A stretch of 64,000 bases of DNA from Scomber scombrus (taxonomy: Eukaryota > Chordata > Actinopteri > Scombriformes > Scombridae), in assembly GCF_963691925.1 (NCBI RefSeq), contig NC_084976.1:11758327-11822326 (forward strand), written 5' to 3'. The position numbers and the translations under genes were made by a program. Each line of letters starts with the position of its first letter. Position 1 is the first letter of the stretch. A model generated the notes under the pieces. It saw only the letters and a program-made list of their open reading frames with translations. It was not told the origin of the DNA and ran no database searches. This document shows positions 24,235-36,950 of this stretch, piece by piece.

Positions 24235-26899
24235 CTCTTAAATCACACAAATTGATTAGTGATTATCATCTTAATTGAATGTAAATAACAGCAACACCTG
24301 GCATAAAGGAGCACAGCACATACAGTTTATACTATATCTATTGTGATCACACCACAGAGAGAAAAAAAAAAATCAAAACAACAGCTATTATAGTTTGGAT
24401 GGAATTTGCCGCTCCACTTAACCGACGCCTTGGTGTCTTGAAGTAACTCCAGTTCTTCCACGCACAAATGAAACCGTATTAAGATTTACGATAAGAAAAC
24501 AAAAGGATAGAGAACAGAGGAGATGGATCAAGCTTTTTTATTTTCTTTGTTTATTTTTTACTGTCTTGCAATTTGTCTGCGGGCCCCCCTGAACCCAATA
24601 ATTCATCACCTTACGGTTTTACACCCATCGATTTCACCCCTAGTGACCTCTTGCAACAAGCAGTAGCCTTTTTGTCAATGTGTGTGTGTGTGTGCGTGCA
24701 GAGAGTGTGTTTATTAATTGGTGCATGAGTGTTGGAAGGTGTGTTCACAGTTGTGTGCAAATGTGTATTTGTTGTGCAGGTTGAGTGAGAACTATTGAGG
24801 GCACAGGCTGTTTTTCCTTTCCAGCATTGAAAGGTCAGCGGCTGTGTAAGAAGGATGGCCTGAGGTCAGAGTAATATACCAGGAGACTCTCTCTTTATGT
24901 GTTGAAGACAGGGAGAGACTTCCTAAGGTGATTCATGTGCAGAATTAGTCTCAAGCCAAACTACTCACAGAACCTGAATATTTCAATCTGATCTAATTCA
25001 TATTCATTTGAGCTATTATCTGGACAAACGGATGCATATATTGTTTTCTAGTGTTTGTCTTCTTTATGATATCAGCAAAATAATAACCCACAAAAAGAAG
25101 TTTGTGATTTGAACATACTTCAATCAACCATACAAACAAACAAAAACAATTTTTTTTATCATCAATATTTTTATGATCTAGCGTCAATGGCAGACCATTG
25201 GTTGACCAGGGTGACTAGGATGTCACCTTATTTATGTGATTTTTGGGTCTGTGTTTGTGTGCACATTTAGGAAGGTGTGTGTGTTGGTGTGTGTGTGTGT
25301 GGTGTTGTACCCCATGTGGGCTGAGTGATGTTTGTTTGTTGTTGCAGCAGTGGTTGCTACTCTCAATTTACTTGGCACTGGTGGATTTATGGTTGGTACT
25401 TAAAGTTGCCTCTCTCATTTTACCGCTGAGAAAAAAATTGTTGGGTAAAAAACAAACAAACACAAAAGTAGTGAAGAGAAGGGAGAGACGGAGGAGAGTG
25501 AGAGGGGAAGAGCCATATTTTATATATATATATTTATATAGGTGTGTTAACAGTGCATAGGCCATGACTATTTACTTATAAATTCTTTTGCACATATCTA
25601 AAAATAGATCAGTTTGAAGAGAGACTTGCTGGACTTTTGAGAGAGATTCATGCACTGATATGACTCTGTAAGCAAGGACGCTATGTAATTGCAATTTCAA
25701 AAAGTGTCCCGTCTTATCTCATAGTTTATATCTGATTTTCTGCCGTCTGGTGTCATAAACCGAACCGACATCCAGTCAGTATGTATATACAGTAAACATT
25801 TGTGCATGGTGCCACGGACATTTGACAAACGTTTGAATGTGTGGAAAGTCAGTTTTGTTTATCGCACGCTGCTGCTTTAAGAAAGAGCCAGGGCGAAGAG
25901 TAAGACAGAGATGAGGGTGAAAAAGAAAACAGTCACAGACAAAGAGAAAGGAAATTAATGACCCCTCATATACTGTCTCTTTTGTGCTTTGGGAGAACAA
26001 AAGAATGCCAAGTTAAAATACAACAGAAAGGGAAAAAAAGGGGGGAAGAAAACAGAAGAGGAGGAAACTGAAATAATGAGAAGAGAGACCATGACCATCA
26101 ATACAAGGTTGTAAATTCCACAAAACATTAACTTCATTACATGGCAATTACTAGCTATAAGCAGCAAAGCAGACATTTTCACTTTCTCCTCAGCTGTCCA
26201 CTCCTCAGCACATATTTGTCTTTTTCTGGAGGAAGGTCAAATATTATTTCAAATTATACTTGTGTCTAATGCAGCAGTCAGTTTTTATTTTTATTTTTGT
26301 GGGTGAACAAAACACAGTTGTAGGCTACAGGGCGAAGAAAGGCTGAACTTCTCAGAATGTGACAAAGATTAGATTCAGAATTAATGTCTTTATTTCATCA
26401 TTATCTGAAATGCTAATATTTCAAAATCAGTGGCCACCAGGAATGCAAAGCCACATATTTTTTAACAGTAAATGTCAGTGAAAGCCCTCGAAAACGTATG
26501 AAAGCTTTGTTGGCGAGCTCTGAGCTGGAGCAGAATGGCCCCGGATTGACCTCCTCTGATATTTATTAAAGATAAGCAGGGAGTGTCGGGATAAGACAGG
26601 AGTGAGTGTTCAGACCTGATACACTTGTTATTACGTTTAACATTAATGCTATAACTCAATGATAATCACAAGTTTGTACAATAGCTGCTTAAACACTGAC
26701 ATGGAGAAGTGGCACTCTCATTGGTCTTTGAAGGTGAAACCTGCACTTTGATGTGTCATGCTGTATATGTTGGGTGCAGGTGTAAGCCAAGAAAGCCAAA
26801 TGTCAACAGTGAAGCCAAACCAATGTCAATTCAGCATTTTGTAATGCAGCAATGGAGCATGGATTAACAATTGTGTTTCGATTAGGCGATAAGCCACAA
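24235..26899. other. Unique sequence, no gene seen
   Basis: No gene is supportable. Short GT patches lie at 24678-24695 and 25275-25302, a TATA-rich patch at 25520-25540, and a purine-rich stretch at 25900-26090. Confidence 0.55.
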
Positions 26900-26929
26900 G
26901 AGGCCGTGGTTTACAGTCGTTTTAGATCA

Positions 26930-27120
26930 GTTAAGGGGCGTTGTTAGGCACCACGTGGAGCCCTTAGCTGTAAAGTGTGACCTCGTGTGACTTATTGCTT
27001 TTATAAAACGGTTACTGCATATACCTGGCAAGGTTTCATAAAATAAACACACAAGTAACCATTCTTCCACCAAGCAATCTAGTTCTTCAGCACCTCTGTA
27101 GCAGAATGGTTACCCAGCAA
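26930..27120. repeat. Possible interspersed repeat fragment
   Basis: It contains GGCACCACGTGGAGCC (near-palindromic, E-box core) at 26947-26962 and an exact 11-bp inverted repeat GTAACCATTCT (27055-27065) / AGAATGGTTAC (27103-27113). The local style resembles teleost interspersed repeats I have in mind, but I cannot name a family. Confidence 0.3.
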
Positions 27121-28341
27121 ACAGTGCTAATCTGGCTAGTCAAGCATGTTTAAAGATTGGGGTTATTATTAACATTGATCTGGAAATCCCTGTTAATTGT
27201 GCAATTGTTAAAGTAGTGTTAAATCATGTTAGCACTCCTCTTCGATGGTACAGGGGTGTTTGACTCTGTGGAAAGGTGTGTTTTAATTGTGTGGTGCCAG
27301 AAGCAAGATTATTGGTCAAACATCTTTTGTCATTGTAGTCTGGGCACCAGTAAGATTGCAGGAGTGGATTCACACATATGCTCTCTGACATGATTCCTCT
27401 TGCCTCTTAACCAGCATCATAGACTTTCTGTACAGTGGTCAGTGTGAATTTGTCTCTGTGCTGTCTGCTTTACCATCTCTTTCCACCTCATCCACTCTTA
27501 GCCCACCCATTAAATCAAACTCTCTGTATATGTAACTAATTTGTGCACTAAATTGTTATGCAGCCAGAGGAGTACTTCGAAGGCAGCTCAGCCAGTCATA
27601 ATGAAGGACTATCCGTTTTAAAATTCGGATTCTGGAATTATGATATGATTCTATAATTGGTCAATTTTATGTTTCTCAGCCCAGTATGCTACTTTTACTT
27701 AAATTAATGGGTCAATATCTTACAGCAGTCTTTATTTTAACAAACACATTCCTCAGCAAATAATAGCCTCAACAAATCTCTGGGATACACTCTGTAGCAC
27801 TCAGCTTTACCAAGACTTTTGATCGATTCAGATTGGGTTCAGGACAAAGAGGCATGTTAGACATAAACAAAACCTGTTAACATAAACCTGTGAGGTAATG
27901 TCAGGTCTTTTGTGAGATTAATAAGAAAAGCACAGCTAACAGCTTCCCCCTGTAAGCTGGCGGAAAGCTTGTGGAATCCCCACTGCATCTAGGTTAAACA
28001 ATACACTGTCAAATACAGAGACGAGATAATTATAGTGTGAGACAGAGTTAACTGAGGGCACACAGAGAGAGAACCCCGTATTAAGAGCTGTGTAATTAGG
28101 TGTCAAAGCTGTGATGTGTGATTATCTGTCAGTATTGTTTCTTTTCTTTTTTTTGAAGATAAATTGTTAAACAAAAATTTCCAGTTTCTCCAATAAAAAT
28201 TCATAATCAATTAATTTTCCAACGATTTTAATTTGTTTTTTATTATGTTGAATGCTGCTAAGCACTGTATCACAATCTCAGCCTGTCCTCAAAAGAAGAA
28301 AAAAAAGACTTTATAGGTTGTAAAGTCAACCCAAAGAAAAC
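27121..28341. other. Unique AT-rich sequence, no gene seen
   Basis: No gene is supportable; nothing stands out. Confidence 0.5.
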
Positions 28342-29037
28342 CCTATAGTTATGTGTGTACTAACTATAGGTTGTAGTAATTATGACCAATTACTATAGCC
28401 AGAGAAGTGACGCAGTTCAGATGACGACAGTATTAGGTGATAAATCTCCATATTTGGAGGTGGCAGGTTTGCTGGATGGCTATATAGATGAATGACAAAA
28501 AGTGGATTCAGCTGCAATGTCCGCCTCCTGGTTCCAACCGCAGTTTCCAACTGTGAGTTGGGATAGCTTAACAAACCCCTCTCCCAACCCCCCCCCCCCC
28601 CCCCCCCCAAAAAAAAACAAAAAAACAAACAAACAAAAAAACAACAACAAACAAAACAAAAACCAAACAAACAACAAAACAAAATGTAACTTTGATTGTC
28701 TAACTTTTAAAAAAGTAGTAACTTTAACCCACAACATGTTTCGAGTGATCACTTTAACCCAAACCATAATTTTTCCCTAACCCGGACCAAGTGGTTTTTG
28801 GGCATAAACCCAACCAGAACTTCACCACAGTGTTGTCACACCATAAAATATAATCATTTTTTAATATAATAGAAATAATAGAAAGTCTTTATTGTCATTG
28901 TATTTGACATTGAATTGTAACAGTTTTGGAAAAACACTGATAGAGTCGACATATTAGGAAACAGTCCTGTAGGTCGACCTGGAGTGCAGGGTACAATCAA
29001 CCTATGTGGTCATTTCATTATGAGGATGTGTTGCACA
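28342..29037 (+). mobile_element. Interspersed repeat, copy A of a diverged pair
   Basis: It matches 44014-44540 in the same order and orientation. Shared words include CTATAGTTA near the start, AGTTCAGATGA, TCCATATTTG, GTAACTTTAACCCAC-like, TTTAACCCAA-CCAT, CCCTAA, ACCAAGTG-TTTT, TAACCAGA, TTGTCACAC-ATAAAA and ATCATTTTTTAA. The copies differ at many positions, so both are old. Copy A carries an extra C21 plus A-rich stretch (28588-28684) in its middle and lacks a stretch present in copy B. There is no coding frame. Confidence 0.75.
28588..28684. repeat. C21 followed by A-rich (AAAC)n-like tract
   Basis: Twenty-one C (28588-28608) pass directly into about 75 bp of almost pure A/C sequence. 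It interrupts copy A of the dispersed repeat. Confidence 0.93.
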
Positions 29038-30181
29038 ATCTTATTGGCCTTCAGGTTTTCTACTGTGCGTCATCAGTCAACATAAAGTATTTGTGACATC
29101 AACATTGTCAAAAGTAATCCACTAATCAATCATTTAATTAATTATCCCGGTGAATAATTGATAACATTTCGCAACACACTTTCTTCTCTGATGTTTTTTG
29201 AAACATGGTGTAGGGGGAAAACCATGGGGCACTAATATATACATTGCTTTAATCAGGCTTTTGATCTCCAGTACAATTCTGCGATAAGTCAATTAAAACT
29301 AGGCCCACCAAAAATGAATTATGCAATAAGTTTATTAAAACATTTATCAGCTAGCTTATTATAAATGGATGACTTCCAGTGGAAGACAGGCAGATGAGAT
29401 GAACAAGTCATCAGATTGGCTTCTTCTCCATCTCTCTTATTCAACTTGGTTGTTTACCATTTTGCATGCAGATTGTCTTTGATTATAGAGTCCTATATAG
29501 TCTGCTTTTTAAATAGTTTTTTGTCTTATAAAACTGCATCCAGTTTAATCGGTGAGTGCACTGCAGTGTTTTTTGTTTTTTTTTGACATCATGAAATGGC
29601 AGTCAGAGATTTGAGAAGTCATCCTGTCCTTCATCGTCTGCTTTTATCTCCACTTTTTTTTCTGTTTACTTATCAGTAACCGACAAATCCAGATTTGGCC
29701 CTAACAGGCTCTGACGCTCGGTGTTGTCCTCGGGGCACGTAGGGTGTCAGAGAGCACGCAAATGCCCCCCCCTGCCTGGAGGAGTTGTCGGTGAAAATGC
29801 TACCACCAAATCAATCTCTCATGGGCCTCGTGAGACATGAGTTTGGGTGTGAGAATAAACACCGGGAAGAAATGTATAACAGCACACAGCTTTGGCTGGG
29901 CTTTCCTGCATGTTGGGCAATCCTAAGTTGACAAAACAGAAAGTATTATCAACGAAAACAGTAATGGCACCTGATGACAGATCTTTGAGTCTAATCTTTT
30001 TTTTTTTTGCTACTTGTTCTCTCCATGAAATATTTAGTCTTTTTGGTAAGAGATGAGATTTCTGCAGACTGTAAGAAGAGTGATTTTTGCAATAGAAAGG
30101 TGCTACTGACCCCTTTAAAAAACAACAACAAAAACATATAAGTCCTCACTTGACATGGTACAACAGGAATCTTAGGGGTTT
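29038..30181. other. Unique sequence, no gene seen
   Basis: No gene is supportable. The stretch 29690-29870 (CCAGATTTGGCCC, GTGTCAGAGAGCACGCAAATG) is even in composition and could be a conserved non-coding block. Confidence 0.45.
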
Positions 30182-30203
30182 GGGGGGGGGGGGGGGGGGG
30201 GGG
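30182..30203 (+). repeat. Homopolymer G22
   Basis: Twenty-two G preceded by GGGGTTT at 30175-30181; a quadruplex candidate on the plus strand. Confidence 0.95.
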
Positions 30204-30339
30204 TCTACTGTTGCTTAATTAGAAGGTTCAAGTGAAGACAAAAAAAATAGAGGGGGACGACAGAAACAAAACATAGGGACAATTATTTTGTAAGTGTTTT
30301 TTCTCTGTCTGTGTTTATGTGATTCTTCTGGGCATTTTG

Positions 30340-30640
30340 GAACCTGTTGACACAGATTATTCAGGTGGAGGCCTGAGGGGCTGGCTGAGGGCACTAAGCC
30401 GGGCCAGTGTGCACATCTCAGCGCTTCTCTGGAATGGCTGCCAGCTCTGTCTGCTCGGCTGTGATAATGGAGCCTCCATTCCCCTCTCTGTGTTGTGTGG
30501 AAATGTTTCCATTAGCCTTTGACAAGAAAAGTCCTCTCTGCAATTTAGTCCATCTTTTATGTCCATCTTGTTTCTTCCAGCATGCAGATTTTATGCCTGC
30601 CTCCCTCTCTTCCTCTCTGCTTCTTGCTCGCTAGTTTGCT
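30340..30640. promoter_or_regulatory. Candidate conserved non-coding block
   Basis: Even-composition sequence with GATTATTCAGGTGG, GTGATAATGG and CCATTAGCCTTTGA words. Open frames on both strands are short and overlapping. It is suggested by appearance only. Confidence 0.2.
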
Positions 30641-32526
30641 GTCTGCTACACCCCTCAAGCGCTGCTGGAATGCTGGGGTGAGATAAAGAAAGGGCCCCGC
30701 TCTGAGCAGGTTCGAGTGTTTTGCTTTTTTATATCAATGACCTTTTTTTGTGGGTTGTAAACACAAGGGATAAACTACAGTTTGACAGAGGCTCTTCCAA
30801 TTCAAATCCTGGTCTCTCTGACTGGCCGTTTGAAAACATGCACTTTGACGGATGAGTTTAGTATGACAGAATCATAACACATTGCCGTTTGAATGGTATC
30901 CTTGTTTCCCAAATGCGCTCACATCCATTGACACAAGCACATCTGGAAATTCTGATGTGACCTTTATTTGCATTACTAAGCTCATCAAATTTGAACAATA
31001 ATTCACACATTCAGCTGAAACTAATGTGAAATATTTTGGCAAGCGCCTGAAATGAGTGTAATGCAAATCTCATGTCTTTTTGTAGCACAAATAGGAACGG
31101 CGGCCAAAAGACTAACAGCTAGGCAATAATTCAGTCAGATGTGGAATACACTAACAGCACAGTGGGGAGAGACAGCACGAAATGGAGTGGGAGAGAGAGA
31201 GATGTGAGGAGGCCATATAAAGGATAAAGCTTTGGGCCTGGCACAGGAATCTGGACTGGTTAGCCAATACGAGACAAATTGTGGTCCTTAGTGACTCCGT
31301 GAATTAAGTTGCTTTCAGTGGATGGCTTCCTGAACCTCTGTCTGTCTTGAAGATTGTTGAACTCTGTCATAACATATGAGATTGAGATTATACGTATGGT
31401 TTGGTGGCAAGGATGCTTGGAAATATGGGCTAGGGACTCTCTAATAGAGCATGGGAAGCACTGGAGAAAAGGAAAAAAAAAATGTTTTGCTAGAAAACCA
31501 TAGAGTTGATGCCTCATATGAGAAGGCAGTTTGCATTTAAAGCAGTTGCTGAGCTTTATGTATGGCCAAACACCACTTTTCCATCTTTTTACATGTCTTG
31601 ATGGCCCTTGTTTCAGAGTACTGTCTGTTAGTGGTCTGTACGCTTGAAAAATATCTCCTTTTGAGCCTGAGATGCATTTTTTTAAATACCTTTTTGAAAA
31701 ACCAATTGTTAAGTAGAGGATGCCTCCTGTTGTTTCAACTTTGCACTTTTGGATTAAGACACAGCTCAGATTGGTAGGAATGGATGACTGTGTAGAACAT
31801 TTGGTCTTCAGAGTACACTGTAGCCATTCTACACAGACAACGATAAGTGGCAGCTGCACAGTTTGGGCTGCTCACACACACTGAAATGATTAGTCTACTA
31901 GTAGCATGGCATGTCTAAGATTCTTATTATGAATGATGCATGCATAATTTTGCAATGCATTCTCCGTTAATGCTTCCATGTTCATCTCTATACAGGCAGA
32001 TATTTTGCCTTTAAATGGCCACAAGGAGTTAAGTAAGTGAAAGGGAAGTGCGCCATACATCATGCGAGCATGTGTGGGTAACAGATAGTGAGAGTACTCA
32101 CTGAACTCTATACACTGGAATTGTCTCTAACTTTAGACGGCATATGCACATTCATTTGATTTTCATAGATTATCTATGGATTAGTGTTAACAGTTGCAGT
32201 GCAGGCTGGTCACTATTCATTTTGAAATGTAATCATTTGCCTATCTATAGTGTATATTACATGTATTTTCTTCTCAGCATACAGTGTACTGTATCTTGTG
32301 TCTTTATGCATTGTGATAAAGGCTACCAAAGTATTAAAGCAAACATATAATATATTATTATATAAACTTAACATCTGTTAGTGTTTAGGAGACACAGCTG
32401 TCAATCCTCTAATGAATTAAATAAGGAGCAGAATGGAAATTGTACATTATTCATGCTTTAACAAAGATACTGATTTTGTTAGTGCACAATAACAAATATA
32501 TTTCTAGTCAGGAAAAGTTGAATATT
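30641..32526. other. Unique AT-rich sequence, no gene called
   Basis: It holds a 199-codon minus-strand open frame (31260-31859). This is the longest frame in the window not made of simple repeat, but it has no domain, motif or splice context that I recognise, and a frame of this length is near chance expectation for 64 kb in six frames. Confidence 0.5.
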
Positions 32527-32607
32527 ATCACCACCACCACAATCGCCACCACCCCCACTACTACAACCACTACTACAACTACTATTACTACTACTACTAC
32601 TACTACT
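32527..32607. repeat. Imperfect (CAC)n - (ACT)n trinucleotide microsatellite
   Basis: CAC units grade into ACT units over 81 bp. The poly-Thr frame across it is repeat translation. Confidence 0.95.
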
Positions 32608-34559
32608 TTTTGTTCAGTGGCTGTGGTTAAATACAAATACAGTGCAGTTCATTATCATCTTTGGCCAAACTCGACAGAAGTAATTTCTAAATTACTGATG
32701 CAAGGATGTGAGTCGCAGCCCCCCTGTAGTTTAGACACTGTTGTGCATTTTAAATGTGTTTTTCTTCTTGTTTCTTCAATTGGATGCTTCACTGTGCAGA
32801 ATGATGTATGTGCAGAGTTTGACACTATAAGGTAATTTTCACATTCACTTACAGAAACTGAAAGATTTCTCTACCTTAAATCTGAGTTTAAGGTGTGTAC
32901 CTATGAGCATGACTTGTGACATCACAAGAATATTGGAGCCAATCGTGATCCATTATGTAACTTACAGAAGTGGAAACTTGAAGCCACTGTTGCACAAACA
33001 CTGAAAATGGACTTTCATTGATGTAGGACACATCTCATGTCCAGAAGTTAAACTTTTGAACTGAAGAAATATTTCCATATTCGTATTCTGGATTTTCCAA
33101 TGAGGGAGGATGAATAGATGTCATTTTAAGGATTTTTGAGAAGGTATTTGAACATCTTTTGTGGAAGAAAACCAAACATATCAGACAAATTATTAGTCAA
33201 AGCAGTGTTTTTATATGTGTTATATAAATATATCTGGAGGGATCTTTAAGGATCTATTCCAAGCCAGTCAAGAAAATGTCTCAAGATTCTGGTTGTATGG
33301 TGTGTGCTGAGTGGAGGAAGTGTATTTAAATGTATGTGTATGCATATGTGTATTTCTATATGTATCTAGGACTAACAGCAGGAAGCGCCGGGTGATTGAC
33401 AGAGTTCTCTCATTTCCTCGAGGGCAAGGTTGCATGTACTGTTGCATCAGGTGACTGCAGCAGTGAGGCTGAAGAGCATATGAAATCCATTAACCCTTGC
33501 TGTTATTATTTACCAGCCCCCTGAAACCACAAATGAAGGTCACATATCTACAAATGCAGCCAGCATGTCATATGCACCGTATCTCTGTATCACTAATGTT
33601 TGTGCATCATTCCTCATCAAAGGAGTGTGATATTAATGTGGCTCAGAGCGTGTGATAAAATATGCAGGAATGTGAGTGGCAAACATACAAAGCTGCTGCT
33701 GATTGTTGTGGTTAAAACTGCTTTCAACATGGGAAGTCAGCTCAGTATATCAGTTTACATGACTTTGAACAAGCAGGGATTAGATTAGTACAGAGCAAAA
33801 TTCTCAACACTCAGGTTTAAGTAATACTCTGATTTACCACTCTGCCACAAATGCACTTCTGTTTGGACTGTTGCAGAAAACATTCTTAAAATCTGAAACT
33901 GGTCACTTACTGGCCATTTGTCATTGAAAACCTCTGTGTGTGAGTATTTGCTCAAAGTTATCACGCTAGGGAACAGATGTGCTGCCTTTTCCGGTCTTAT
34001 GGAGCTTGCCCAGTCACACTTAATATAGATCCACTGTCGCATACACTTCACAAGTGTTTGTAGGATAAGTGCTGGATTTCACCAAGTGTTAAAAGCTTAA
34101 TCCATCCAAATGTGTGAAACTGAGAAGTATTTTGTTCACACCAGAAGGAGTAAATTGACTGAGATTTGGTGTCAAGCACTTTGCTTTGCCATAAAAGGTT
34201 AGGGTCAATAACATGACCCTTCATAATGATTTAACTCCCAGCCAACTGTTCAAGAGAGACACACATATAAAGCAGCTAGCACATGATTTTTATTTTTATT
34301 AATTTTTTTTACCCCTAGGCATGATTGACAGTTATCAATTTGAAGCAAAAAAAAAACCTGAAACAAGGCTTGACTGTCAGTGGGCACAAATAGTTTTGGA
34401 CATAATGTAGAATTACTGCTGTAAGCTCAGTGGCTTCCATAGCTTGAATGAGCATCATGATTGGTAGCACAGTAAAGCATGGGCAAGTCGGAGGGGATTT
34501 CAACAGTATGTTTGCTGGAGAGTTTATGGATTTGTCATTGGAAAAGACCAGATCTCCAT
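32608..34559. other. Unique AT-rich sequence, no gene seen
   Basis: No gene is supportable; nothing stands out. Confidence 0.5.
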
Positions 34560-34900
34560 GTTCCAGACTCTATAACGCATCAATTTGATTCCAAATAAGA
34601 CTCCCGCATAGGCCCCCATTCCTTATCAGCGAACATGTCCACGTCAGTCTCCAAGATTTAGCCACGGCTAAATTCCTCCGTATTTAGGCTGGCTGAATGA
34701 TATGGACATCTACGCAGTTCCAATAGCTGCAGGCAGCGCCTCTTGAATAGCATTTTGTACATAAGCTTTAGCTTACTAGCCTAGGATACCAGGCCAATGC
34801 CTTATCCCTGTTAACAGAGACCCTTCTAAGACAGGATTAGTGGGGGAGATAGTCAGTGACAAGGGGGGACGGTCCATCTCCTGGGAAGCACCACCGCTAA
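34560..34900. promoter_or_regulatory. Candidate conserved non-coding block
   Basis: Even composition, no repeats, and an inverted word pair TTTAGCC / GGCTAAA within ATTTAGCCACGGCTAAATTC (34658-34677). No recognisable frame. Confidence 0.22.
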
Positions 34901-36469
34901 CCCAACCATAATTGCATTTGTTTAGATAAGGAGATCACAGCAAAGTCGAGTACTATGTTAGTCCAGCAATGCAGTGTGATTTGAATTCATAGTGCCACAA
35001 TATGTAGAAAGCTGATGTCAATAATCAAGATGTTGGAAATGTTATTGTGCTGTTGGTCTCCATTCTAGTTCAGATGTTTTCTCTTTTAGCCTTTGAGCAT
35101 CATATGTAATTGTTCCCTGTGAATTTTTCAGCTGTAACATACACTTACATCCTCAGTACATGAATTAACAACTGTGATGTCACTGTATTTATCAGGTATA
35201 GTGGACAATAATATGTGCAGTGAGCCTTCTCAGTATAAAAAAAGATGAACAGAGACGGTAAGTGAGATGCAGTAGAGGAAAAAGAAACAAAACAAAACAG
35301 AAAGCCACCTGACTTTCAGGTGTGACCTTCCACTCTTCTCCTAGTCTCCCATTCCTTTATGGGTTAACCATCCTTAATGCTTTATGTATGCCTTGTGTGA
35401 CACTCTTTGCATAAATGATACCAAATAATTGGGATTTATACATTATTCATTGTGTTTTAATGCAGGTGAAATGGCTTTTTGGCTTGGACTGCTGTCTGTC
35501 GTTCAGAAAATAAAAGAGGAGGAGGTGGGGTATCATAGATACCTCACCGGGGGAAAAAATAAATATACACACAGAAATGTATGCAATCAAAATGCATGAG
35601 CGACGCATGATCAGTGCAGCAACCTTAGTGCTATCCTTTCTGATATTTTTCTCCTTATAAACAATAATCAATAAGGTGGTTGAAACTGTTAAGGTAAAGC
35701 ATGGATATACTCCGTATACTGTGATGTATACATATCTAACTCCGTACATTCAGATTGTTATGTATTTATTTACTTAGTGTTTGGATTTGAAAAAATATTT
35801 GTATTAAATTAAAAGAGAACAATTCCTTCTGATGTTTTTTCCAAAAATACATGTCTTCCTTGGCACATGTTCAGAAATGATAGAACAGACATTGTGCTAT
35901 AGGCCATGATGTCATTTTGTATTGTAACAGCTATAAAGAGACTTGTATCAACTAAACATTCATTCAAAACAGTTTTAACAGTTTTCACTAGTGTAACTAA
36001 CCTGAACTAGCCTGGGATGAATGTCGCATGGCTCCATCACTGATGCTTTTATGGATATGGGGTTATTTTAAGAGTTTAACATTGTGTAGTTTATGACTAG
36101 CACAGACATGTGTTGTTTAGCTTATAATACCTCAGCAATAGCTTTACAGTAAAAGGTGTGAGACAAGTCTTAGTAATGAAAAATGTATTGTTTTACCTGA
36201 AGTTAATTCATGTAAAACCAATGTGATGTACAAGAGAAAAAAGTTATTTTAGTATTCAAAAACAAATGTTTTTGACTGTGTTCCTAACATTTCTAATCAG
36301 GGGTCAGCTCTCTTTCTGATTCATGAAACAGTGGCTCCAGACCTGCAAACTGCAGTGTGTTCTCTGCCTCTGTCCTGAGCTAAGGCAGGTCTTGAGTTTC
36401 CCTAGTCTTGTCCTAAATGCCTTGCATAATATCATAATTACAGGGTTCTTGTGACCTTACTTTAACACG
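34901..36469. other. Unique AT-rich sequence, no gene seen
   Basis: No gene is supportable; nothing stands out. Confidence 0.5.
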
Positions 36470-36950
36470 TACTGACCCAAACATTTGAAACCGGGAGCTT
36501 CGAAGGCAAGAAATATTTAGACTGATAAAGAGGGTCCCTACTCCTTCCCTTTTAGTGCGACATAATATTTCTTTTGGCAGGGGTCACGGGTGACTCGACA
36601 TACATCATCACTAACTTATTAGATCTTGAGGCAATTAGCTGAAAACAAACAGGCCAGACAGACCGGCTATTGAGTTGCCTGAACAGGGAGAAAATAGCCT
36701 ATGGCGCTCAGTCATTTCAGAGCCGCATCAAAGAGGAGTCCGTGGCATCAACAGAAAGAAAGAAACACATTGTTGCGGTGTAACGCCTATACAGTACTGG
36801 GGGGCTTAGCGCATTATTTTTCCAGTGATTCAGGTTACAGGCCCAACTTGGCCCAGTATAATAGAGTGGTGGAAAGAACTTTTCACCCGAACACTATATG
36901 CAATGTGCAGCATGGTTAGTTTAGGATTAAAAATCCATTTAGGGCCCTCC
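36470..36950. promoter_or_regulatory. Candidate conserved non-coding block
   Basis: Even composition with AAATATTTAGACTGATAAAG-type, CAATTAGCTG and GGTCACGGGTGACTC words (the last containing an inverted GTCAC / GTGAC pair). No coding frame is recognised. Confidence 0.22.

Noticed and set aside
31996..32032. Second possible microexon (37 nt)
   Set aside because: The acceptor tract (TTCATCTCTATACAG) is short and mixed, and the donor AA|GTAAGT lacks the usual G at the exon end; far weaker than 22355-22380.
35228..35251. Possible 24-nt exon before GTAAGTGAG
   Set aside because: The donor is good but the acceptor side has an AG close upstream and almost no pyrimidine tract; two of three frames hit a stop.
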